Shown here: one piece after another, positions 55,012 through 64,000 of the stretch
How the letters are laid out: each line of letters opens with the position of its first letter
How positions within the stretch are numbered: position 1 is the first letter of the stretch
NCBI GenBank assembly: GCA_013115145.1
Contig: JAAPAO010000064.1
Coordinates: 32,346 to 96,345 of the forward strand
Direction: 5' to 3'
Length of the DNA stretch: 64,000 nt
Source: Perkinsus chesapeaki
Taxonomy: Eukaryota; Perkinsozoa; Perkinsida; Perkinsidae
Position numbers and translations under genes: made by a program
The notes under the pieces: generated by a model
What the model was told of the DNA's origin: nothing
The model's input: the letters and a program-made list of their open reading frames with translations, nothing else
Database searches by the model: none

Positions 55012-58000
55012 ATGGTTGACCCACGTGAAGCTCATGTGCGACTCGAGCTCGTGCTGGAAAAGCTTCCAAAAATGCGTACATCCCACACATGGTAAGACAC
55101 TGAATTACACTACACCTTACTCTGTGATTACCTTTCAGTATTGAGGACTCCATACACACTGCTCTTACATCGGCAGCTCGGCTTCCTGTGGAGTGCCTGC
55201 GGGTCTCCAAGTAAGCGACTCTTCCCCTCCAATACACTGGAGGCTGCTGCTTCAGATTCCATTGGGACCCCCTTGGTCGGCCGACTCTCGACATCCTGGT
55301 CAGGAGGTCAGAAGAGCTGGCGGCCTCTGATGCTGTCGAACGAATAGTGGCCGCACTTGATAATACACGCTCACCCTTCCGTACATCTGGGTCTGCACAG
55401 AGGGGCCTCCTAGCTGGAGCGTTCCTCCGACGTCCGACGCGGCAAAACGGTGGCTCGCAAGGACCAGACACAGCGCCGTTGCGCATTGTCGTGTCGCCTA
55501 GTTTCGAAACTTCATTAAGCACGTCTGAGTAGGCTACTTGGTATATTGGAAAGCACCTAAGTTTATGTTTTCTCAGAATCGGCGAGATCATCCGTATTGG
55601 CCTCTTGCGAGCTACAAGGTTACCTCCGAACAGCTTTAATATTGAAAAGTAATTCACATATTCACTTTCCGCGTGTACAGCGTCGCGTCAGGTGCTCCCG
55701 CCAGCAAGATGGCCAACTCTTACTCTCCCTTGTTGCCTGCGGACAAGGCCGGCTCAATGCCAATGACGTTACGGCAAAGCTTATCGCCTCTGTTGATGAC
55801 ACCTCATCCAGCGTGCACAAGGGGAGCAGTTTACTGTCAGCAATACTTGCCAATGCGAGGCTCGAAGTTGGCACTCGTCGTGCTAGTCTCCCAGATTCGA
55901 ATTCTCGCGGTCGCTCCCTTTCGACCAGGAGACCTCGAGCGCGCTCGCGAACTCCATCTAGACGTCCTTCCGTGCCGCCGAGATGTCTTAGCCAACCCCG
56001 CAGAAAGAACAAGGTCTCGGTTCCTAGTGGGAGGAAGACTGTGGATGAGATCAGCAAGCTTATACCTCTGCACCCTTCGAGCTTCCCAGATTCCATTGCA
56101 GAGGAGCTTAAGGCATGGGGAAAGAACTCTATGGCAGACTTGCTCCGCGGCGTTACTACCACAAGTGAAGCGTCTCGTACAGGCGACGGTTACAGTGTGA
56201 GGAGCAGCCGCGCGTCAGAGAGCCTTAGCTTGAACGATGCTCCGAATGACAGCGATAGACTTGTCGGCAGGGCCCGCCGAAGCCACGTTCGAGAGTTAAC
56301 TCCTAAGTTTAGTCCCGGGGGCAGCAGCCAAGTTCCAAGAACTACGGCTCGAGAAGGGCACCGGGATCAGAGAACCTATAAGGAGCGGGGGCGATCTGGG
56401 GGGGTTAACGATCAGCTTCAGCTAGTTGACGATACCTCTATTGAGGAACTTCCTGTATTTCGGGCAACAGTCAGTTCTTGCGATCGAAAGACCAAGACTG
56501 TAGGCCCGGAGGCCACAGAGAGGGACTTTCTTGATGAGATTCAAGACGAGCTTCTGGTTCTCCGTACGAGCCTTCACCCTTCTCAGCCACCTCAGGAAAC
56601 CCGAACGTCGACGGAATCTTCCATTGTAGAACCACGCCCATACGCACGTTACAGTGCCTCGAGCCCGGCCTGCATTGAGGTCAACCTCGTTGACAAGCAC
56701 GTCCCGGCCAAACCGAGTGGAAGCCAAGCCTTCCACGACTCCAATACGCTCAGGCGACGTTCTTACGGTGAAGTTAGGAAAGAAGCTGCACGGGCAAACC
56801 GAAATGCGCCAACGGCTACGTCTCCTGTGTTTGAGCCGGAGTGGTTGACCAAGCTTGCTTTGCCTGATGATAAACATGTATTAGAGCCTCAAGAGGATAT
56901 CAGTGCTCCTACGGACTACCTCGGCCAATCCGATCCTTCTAATGATAGCTCCCGTCATTCAGAACCCGCCGAGAAGTCTGCGTATCAAAGCGGTACCAGT
57001 TCTGGAAGCTCCACTGTTTCCGTGTCGGCAAACACTGAGATCTCTAGTGGCGCCTCGAGGCCCAGCGAGCTGTCGCGCAGGACGTCTTCAACATCAGTGG
57101 TGAGTGCAGCACGAAAGTCGCAGATCATCGACATGGTTCTCAAGGGCTTACCGAGAAGCCAACAAACCATTGTCGCTGGTTCGGATGTTCGACGTGCGAT
57201 TGACCGTGGGCCGCTGCGCGAATTCGATGCGAAGCCTAAACTTTCGACGACCAGCGGAGTCGACCGAACGCACTTGCAGGAAGTGGCTGCCATTGACCTA
57301 CATTTGAACCACCCTGCGTCCCGTAAACAAATAAGCAGCACTTCGAGCTCTGACAGCAGAGTATCCCCTGACGGGAGCAGCTCGGTGTATCCTGGTGAAG
57401 ATGCTGAGTCGATGCCGCCAAGCCGGCCTCCTGGTTTCTCATCTGAGCTTAGGCGCGTGAACATCTCGGGAACCGGGCATACTCCATCCTCGGTGCCCTC
57501 ACACGACGCGAAGTCGGTCGACTCTCCTGTCGCTAATGTTCACAGTATGCCGGTGGCCGTGCCTACTGGTAAGTCACTATATTGTGGGATTTTGGATGGA
57601 CCGATACCTTCTCAACCGGCTGCAGTGGAACAGGCCACCGGATGCCAGGCAATGAAGCCTTCTGGTGGATCCCTGTCCGGATATCGTACATCGGAAGGAG
57701 AACAGCAGCCGTTGAGTTCCGAGTATAGCTGGGAGAAAGAGCTGTCCCCGGCGCCGCTACCATTACATGGCATGACTGAGCCGTCTCGGCCCGAATTACC
57801 CCCTCCTTCGCCTCCCTCTGCTCTTACGGGAAGCTATGCCAGAGGTTCTCCTCGGGTTGGTACTGCAACCTGTGAAAGGCGTACATCTGATCTCCCATCA
57901 ACTGCGTTCTCAGCTCCTGTCATCAAAAGTGATAGCGAGCTACCGGTCTTCCGTGATCCATCATGGCTGATGAGTCCACGAGGTAGTACGATTAACATCG

Positions 58001-58533
58001 CGGGCCAGGCTGCTACCTCTGTGGATGATCAAGGAGATGGTGCAGATTCGTGGGCAGTTGGAGCAATAGACCCCTACAGTCTCCGTGACGGTTCCAAAGC
58101 ATGGCAGTGTGTAGTCAGGTCCCTTCGTCGGGGAATTCCTGACACCGTAGCTCAAGTCGGTCTTGGCATCGGTCTCTGTTCCGATCCAATCGGCGTACTT
58201 GATTGTAATCTGGTGACGGATCTGCCGTCGGCGGTCGTTCTCGGCTATGACTGTAGCGCTGTCTTTGCGAACGATGACTGGTGTGACGTGACGCAAGGGA
58301 TTAGCGAACACTGGGCGTGCAACCTTCGAGTCGGTGACGTCTTATCCCTAGTGCTCACTAGAGAAGCTCTTCACGTTCTGGTGAATTGGCAAAATGTCCA
58401 GTCTCAAGCAATAGGTTCTAGCGGCCTCACCGATCCTCACCTTGTGATCGATCTAGTAGGGACCGTAGACAGCGTAAGCCTCCATGGCCACTACCAAATT
58501 GATCTTTCGGCCCACCGACTCGTGCATCATTGA
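55012..58533 (+). CDS. Large Ser-rich protein with a C-terminal SPRY-like region
   Basis: Exon 1 begins MVDPREAHVRLELVLEKLPK. Two short introns lead to IEDSIHTALTSAARLPVECL and RPTLDILVRRSEELAASDAV, ending SFETSLSTSE. A further intron (GTAGGCTACT to TTCTCAG) joins IGEIIRIGLLRATR, and then RRVRCSRQQDGQLLLSLVAC opens the long exon to 58533. About 700 residues are Ser/Arg/Pro-rich and disordered. The last 120 are folded-looking (AQVGLGIGLCSDPIGVLDCN, SAVVLGYDCSAVFANDDWCD, LRVGDVLSLVLTREALHVLV, NWQNVQSQ), with the GIG-x-C, GYDCSA and RVGDVLSLVLT spacing seen in SPRY or Neuralized-type beta sandwiches. That is a tentative match. It may be a scaffold or adaptor. Confidence 0.5.
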
Positions 58534-58671
58534 TCGCTACTCAAGTGAATCATTATCATGTCTAATGGCGTTACCTTATTCACTCATATTCGCTTGTGTT
58601 TGAGTCGTCATTATGGGGTTCATCTCCTTCTCGTATTCACTTCAACAGTAGGTTTCTTTCTGCGCTTTCCA

Positions 58672-59934
58672 ATGACCACCAACGCTCGTACACTCATTGC
58701 TCAAGGATGGGGACCCGAGGTCCCGGTGAGCTACACAAAGAAGGATGTCATCCTGTACGCCCTAGGAGTCGGGGCATCAGAGCTTAAATATGTATACGAA
58801 CACAATGACGAGTTCTCTCCGCTGCCCTCTATGCCCTTCGGTACACATGGACCGCTATGGCTATGACTCACTATATTCCGTCTTCAGCTCTATCTTTCAA
58901 GGGCGCTGAATCGGCCGATATACTTCCCTTCCCTCCGCCCCATTTCAGTTCTTCGAGTGGCGGCATCCCTCCTAAAGGTAGAGCATGATGACACGAATCT
59001 CGACCATGCGACACCGTAGGTCCTGTTCTCGATGGTGAGAGATCCTTGACTCTTCTCAAGCCGCTACCAACTTCAGCTCAAAACTGGGCGATGAAAAGCA
59101 GAATCACTGCAGTATCGCAAAAGCGCTCAGGAGTGTGTGCTGTGGACATGCTTGTACCCAGCATTTGGTTGCTCAGGTGGTTGTGGAATCGGAGACGATC
59201 ATAAGCGATAAAACCTCTGGAGAGGAGTACATGGCTACTGCACTTTATTTGTAGTAGTTTTCCCCGTAGATACGTCAGGCTGGGCAACTCGATTTTCTAC
59301 GTTGGTGTCAAAGGTTTCGAATCCGCAGGCGAGCCTTCTGGACAAACAGTTGTCCTACCACAGAGCTCCGCAGATCGTGAAGCTTCAGAAATTATAAGTA
59401 TACTCTGGCGTGGCCTGGCCGACGTATACTTGAACGTCTTTAGCACTCGAAAGAGTCCAAACATATCGCCTCAGTGGAGATTACAACCCTCTACATGTTG
59501 ACGACGATGTTGCCAAGGTTCGTTGCTGCGTTCTATTTCGCTATTGATGGCTTTCCAGGCATTCGGTTTTCCGTGCGCAATAGTGCATGGCTTATGCACT
59601 CTTGGACACTCTGTCAGACACGTCATCGATCAGTTTGCTGAGGGAGATGCTTCCAGGGTCAAAGGTGCATAATGCTTCTTGTGTGGTGCATTATCCAAGA
59701 CCATTCAGGAATTCGTTGCCGGTTCTCCAAACCTGTTCTTATGGGCGAAAAGATTACCACAAAGATGTGGCGTGCTGATGCTAACAAGATCGTCTTCAAA
59801 ACATGCAAACATGTGGTACGGCTGAACGTTTGTCATCAGGACTGGCAATCTCGTTTTATCAGAGCGGGAAGGAGATTACCTGCCTTGATGGCGGGGTTAT
59901 CGAACTATTCACCAAGGAGCAGTCGAAAATGTGA
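58672..59934 (+). CDS. 2-Enoyl-CoA hydratase 2 (MaoC-like, peroxisomal MFE-2 type)
   Basis: The start is MTTNARTLIAQGWGPEVPVS. The N-terminal hot-dog half has YTKKDVILYALGVGASELKY with VYEHNDEFSPLPSMPF, LSFKGAESADILPFPP and VLDGERSLTLLKPLPTS. The catalytic half carries the hydratase-2 motif YRLSGDYNPLHVDDDVAK with active-site Asp and His, followed by AFGFPCAIVHGLCTLGHSVR and HVIDQF. Then come FSKPVLMGEKITTKMWRADA and, after an intron, SGKEITCLDGGVIELFTKEQ with TGA at 59932-59934. It hydrates trans-2-enoyl-CoA to (3R)-3-hydroxyacyl-CoA in peroxisomal beta-oxidation. Six or more short introns are needed. The ending QSKM is not a clear PTS1 signal. No dehydrogenase or SCP2 domain is attached. 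Confidence 0.85.
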
Positions 59935-61600
59935 TTTTGACCCACACAGTTTTGGTTTCATTTTACACTTTGTTTATTGTGTGTATTGTTATTACAACTG
60001 GGACACAATCCCGAGTCAGTGATATGCTAGTCGCGGAGTTACACAATACATGAGCAGATCCGATATATAATAATAAGCGATAGTAAAAACCAGCGCGGTG
60101 TTGAAGTTACAACTGCATCTCTTATCCCAGTTATCGTCCGATTAGGCCTCCGTGGTGTCGTCAGTAACCCACTTGGCGACCGCTTTACCAATGGCTTCTA
60201 CGACATACCTGGGATAAACGCTCGGTATGAATTAAGACTCTATATAATAAACCAATGTAAATCATACATGTATAAATGTGACAATGAAGTTATCAAAGGC
60301 ATGACTCGTTCTAGAAAACCAGAGTTCGTATGGAATATAGTATATTCAATATACCCGTGAATATGTCGACCAACGATCATTACGAGAAGCCAAATCTTCG
60401 GCACTTACGGAATTGGTCTTCTGCACCAAGCGCAGTGTGCTTCATCCTTCACCTGACGAATGTGATTGAAGCGCACTTTCCCCAATCGTACCCTTAAAAC
60501 GTCAAGGCTGGCTCGTCGTTTAGTGATGGAAGTTGGGTACCAGGGATCAGTATCGCCATTAATAGATAATATGTTTGTGGCCCCATGCAAGTTGCCACCG
60601 ACATATTCTTGTGTCCTCTCGAGGGATTCTAGTATCTTAGGATTACGAAAGCCAATTACTAGCTAACCAGGCACAGATGGAGCACTACGTCATCTCTAGA
60701 CAGGCCGAAGCCTTCCTTGCAAACCATCAGCCAGAAATCTATCCCGGTTCCTCGTGTATAAAAAGGACATGAGCCTGGCTTGCACTCTGTTAGAAGCCCG
60801 CGAGAGTAGCACACGAAGAATTGATCGAGTCTTAGCTTCCATGAGCTATTTGCATCCCTTAGGCTAAGAACACAGCATATCACAATTCAAACCGAGCCCA
60901 GTGGCGTACACCTTCATTAACAAGTCTATACTTCCTTCTCGGCAAAATCCAGGTTTTATAGGGACGTTAGTATTGTGAATATCCGCCAGCTTATCAAGGA
61001 CGGATTCGCTGAAGCGAGAATAGTTAACCACCGAAAGGGATTTCTCTCACCTCCCCTTCGCGAGTCGTTGGCAAATCCTCTTGATGTTGCAATAATCTTT
61101 CGTGCACGTGGGATCATTATATAGAAGAAAAAATCCAAAAAGGTTCCCACCAAATGTGCTGAGGAAATGATCCTTTCAGAAAACAGGAAGTCGAAATCCT
61201 CATTCCTTACGCATACAGCTGATTCGTTACGTTATCAAAAGTTCCAGGACAGAACCTAAATTTATTTTCGGTCTCTTGGCGGCCTTGAGGTGTGGCCATC
61301 ATCTTCTGGAAATCCGCATGGGCTTTTGTAACCTGCGGTTAACTACAATGAACTGTTTAGCTAATCTCCCGACTAACCGCAGCCAAACACTGTGGACTGC
61401 CTCCGAGAGATGGCCTGGACAAGTCTCGGGCTTCGACAAGGGTGTACCTTAAAAGAGATAGCGCTCAAGTTCGCTCATGAGCTCGGAAACTCCATACTAT
61501 TTGCATGTTAGGCAGTACAATGTGTGTGTGACTTTATAGTCTAACGCCAGAAATGGCTTAGACATTGTATGTCCAACTGCCGGAAGAGTTTGATACCTAT
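59935..61600. other. Spacer, AT-rich, about 1.7 kb
   Basis: Only weak frames occur. It may include 3' exons of the minus-strand S28 peptidase, which I could not place. No RNA gene or element is recognised. Confidence 0.35.
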
Positions 61601-61949
61601 ACTGTTTTGTCACTGTATAGTTCACTCAGAAGAGTGTAACTGGTGTTAAGAGATCCTACTCCTAGCAGAATTCACTTACGCAACCGAAGGCCTGTGTACA
61701 ACTACCAGAACACAACGGCTCGCAAGGTCTGGCCCCACAAGTTTCATCTCGAGGGCTCGAAGTATTCAGTCTCGTCACGCGATCACATCCAGGTGGGCTG
61801 CCCAAAATGAGCTCAGTAAGACTATTTGACGCCCTTATCCTGTAATAGTTGGCAGTATAATAGTTGATGGTAAGATTATCCGACTACGTGTTAAACGATT
61901 CTCACCGAAGCGGTTACAAAGTGTGCATACCAACAACGTGCCGTTGCCG

Positions 61950-63078
61950 GAAACCATCCCGCAACCTCACATATCATCTATCAGTTTGACATTTGTTGGA
62001 GCTGAAGATACGACGGCTCCGATGAAGACGTCGGAATGTTTCTCTCGTGCCGTACCCGCGATGATCTGAAATGATTGAGCCATATACCACCGTCTTTAAA
62101 CACTTATACCCCAGCAGTGCTGCATCCAAAGACAACTATCTTAATATTTGGGAACTTTTCTTGTAACTGGCGTCCAAGGTATGCGATATCTTCGACTCTC
62201 TGCCAAGGCGTATACAGCCTTCCCAACTTTTCCGAAGAGAGTTCGTCCGTCGGAAAGCTTGATCCTCTAAATCTACACCGCAGACTTTTCGACATTCACT
62301 TGAGCCTCGTATGTGCACCTTTCTTCCACTAACAATACAAGAGCCTTAGCGTCCTTTGCCGCGCCCCATATATCATGTGCATATTCCGGGTCCATTGCAG
62401 TGATGCTCACAAATGCTATCTGAAAGAGGAACGACAACTAAAGTCTTAATCTCTAGGTATGAGATTATTTAGGTCTGAGCCTACAGGTCTCTTCGAGTCG
62501 AAAAATTGGTCTGATGACAGATAACGCTGCATAAAAACACCGGCCTCTTTACCTGAAGAGACCTCATCAAGTTAAGCGAAAGCTACCGTTACGCTCAGAC
62601 GATATATGAACCCACAACCTTGTCGTGATCTACTGTGCTACCAAAGATAAGTCGGTAATGTTAATGGAAATGCAATGAGCCGTAAACAAACAATAGTACC
62701 CAAAACACCAGGGAAAACTTATTGGCGGTCTCGTAGAGAACCAACAAACACGCCTTACCCTCGGAATGATCGACAATTTGCTCCAACAGAGACAGTTTCC
62801 AGTCTTTCAGTGATGATGCATGCCTGACACACCAGTAGATGTTGGCTGCTTCCGGTAAGAAGTAATGATGCCCAGGATGATGTTGGAGTCACCTTTCCAT
62901 AGGCAGCGCAGTATGCTGGGACTCGGTAAGGCGCGATATAATAAGAAGCAGGTGGGCTGAAAAGACCGACGGAAACTACTCGACTCGACAAGGTGAACTC
63001 ACGAATAGATACGTGGGCTCTCGTAAGACGCACCATCAGTAATATTGAAAGGAGAAAGCTGAACTTCAAGAATGACAC
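61950..63078 (-). CDS. Secreted S28-family serine peptidase (Pro-X carboxypeptidase-like), 3' end unresolved
   Basis: It starts at the ATG complementary to 63076-63078: MSFLKFSFLLSILLMVRLTR is a signal peptide. Segments, in order: DWKLSLLEQIVDHSEG; an exon KEAGVFMQRYLSSDQFFDSK; then IAFVSITAMDPEYAHDIWGA, AKDAKALVLLVEER, FRGSSFPTDELSSEKLGRLY, RVEDIAYLGRQLQEKFPNIK and IVVFGCSTAG; then, after an intron (GTATAAGTG to TTTCAG), IIAGTAREKHSDVFIGAVVS, SAPTNVKLIDD. QIVDHS, FMQRYL, LLVEERFRGSSFP, EDIAYL and VFG-C-S-TAG followed by GAVVSSAP follow the S28 order (F-Q-x-x-DH, F-x-QRY, EHRYYG-x-S, GGSY-x-G, GA-x-ASSAP). The nucleophile serine is present as GCSTAG. The His and Asp of the triad would lie further downstream and were not found. 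Confidence 0.65.
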
Positions 63079-64000
63079 AGTAGATGTCTATGCGTGCAAC
63101 TCGATATTATTATGGTTGAGACATCCACACTGCGTGCAAGCCGTATCGCAATTTTTAGAAGATCTGCCTAAGTGAACGAACCGTGTAAACACTCAACTAA
63201 CTTCTCCATTTATTCCATCCTTTCACTTTTTACCATGATCTTCACAGTAGGGTGTCAAATAGTGGAGCCAATCTGAGAAGGAGCCTGTTATTCATTGTGC
63301 GCCGCCCGCTCCATTGTACATTTGCGAGTGTAAGCTGAGTAAGACTCCTCGCTTGCAACTACTCATAGGTCGAGGTATGTCGGCAATCCTTCGCCCTGAT
63401 TTGCTTACTTAGTAGGTTACGCTGTGTAACTCCGCTTCTGTTAGTATGGAAGGCCCGTGTGGAGGACCTCCACTGGAGGTGCACGTATGGCGCACAGTTG
63501 GCGCCGCCCAAGTAAGCTCAATCTCTCCTCGTAGGCCCAAATCTAGTATAATCTTGCTACACTATTGCTTGACCCCACCACTGGTTCAGTCTCGGAGGTT
63601 ATTGTTATGATCATTGCATGATGGATCATACCTTCGCTATAGTCCCTTAAGGACAGTTCCTTTATATTGATTCATCCGCTGCCAGTGACCTCACCAATGA
63701 TTATTGTGCTATAACACTTGTACACGTATTATGCGTTGATTACGTCTTGCTAGTCATGTCGTGTTAACTGATTTAACTCAACTTTACACTGGGCATTCAC
63801 AACCGAAACGATACATATCATAGTTGAAAGGGCACATGCTCACAGTGTTTGTATCGGGGGAATAAACCTGAACATACAAATCATGATAAGCGGATTGAGC
63901 TTGCGAATGTAGCGGCTGTGAAATCTCCAGAGATTAAGGGAGTACCGCACGCACACCCCAAATAATTTCAGACACAATGCACGAAACAAAGATATTGGAT
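63079..64000. other. Window end, no firm gene
   Basis: A possible first exon starts at 63447 (MEGPCGGPPLEVHVWRTVGA) before a GTAAGC, but no continuation was established. The remainder is AT-rich. Confidence 0.3.

Noticed and set aside
54968-55657. 229-codon minus-strand frame
   Set aside because: It overlaps plus-strand exons of the Ser-rich gene that join in frame across introns; the minus frame shows no domain.
1-64000. CRISPR arrays, bacterial operons or phage elements
   Set aside because: Spliced genes and eukaryotic families throughout; no spaced direct-repeat array is present.

Overview
This window is nuclear DNA from a protist with compact, intron-rich genes. The introns are short (mostly 37-60 nt), have GT-AG ends and an intron-final CAG or TAG, and the gaps between genes are often only 50-300 bp. 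The splicing style, the gene content (PARP, RRP1, FAM50/XAP5, a Tex/SRBD1 protein, NPHP4 and p25-alpha-like ciliary proteins, pepsin- and S28-type secreted proteases) and the repeat style suggest a perkinsid alveolate, probably Perkinsus. That assignment is inference; no rRNA or other taxonomic marker is present. Most genes are multi-exon, so each is given as one span, with the exons I could reconstruct listed in the text.

Layout. 1-5.4 kb (+): the 3' end of a TPR-like gene, a 250-aa unknown protein, a WW-domain protein and a divergent Arp3-like actin-related protein. 5.9-7.1 kb (-): a secreted pepsin-fold protein that has lost both catalytic aspartates. 7.1-10.4 kb: gene-poor. 10.4-15.95 kb (-): two tiny genes, FAM50/XAP5, RRP1/NOP52 and a His/Cys-rich 48-aa protein. 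A possible shared promoter with repeated GGCGCGCGAC motifs separates these from the next block. 16.3-28.5 kb (+): PC-esterase-like membrane protein, two-KH-domain RNA-binding protein, unknown, multi-pass membrane protein, WGR-PARP with a tRNA-Lys gene inside one of its introns, LRR protein with a disordered repeat tail, and a small basic protein.

29-40.3 kb is a repeat-rich accessory region. It has three copies of a small membrane-anchored family, one full-length helical-repeat gene, a segmental duplication carrying a truncated tail of that gene, a decayed Tc1/mariner-like element with terminal inverted repeats, and an assembly gap inside a tandem repeat. 40.6-59.9 kb (+) is dense again: two neighbouring p25-alpha-like genes, a possible RMP1-like protein, a Tex/SRBD1 protein, an NPHP4-like transition-zone protein, a large Ser-rich protein and a peroxisomal-type 2-enoyl-CoA hydratase 2. 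60-64 kb is mostly non-coding apart from a minus-strand S28 serine peptidase whose 3' end I could not fix.

Two themes stand out. One is nuclear RNA and chromatin work (FAM50, RRP1, KH protein, PARP, possible RMP1, Tex/SRBD1). The other is flagellar biology (two p25-alpha-like genes and NPHP4 within 14 kb). The accessory block at 29-40 kb looks recently rearranged.
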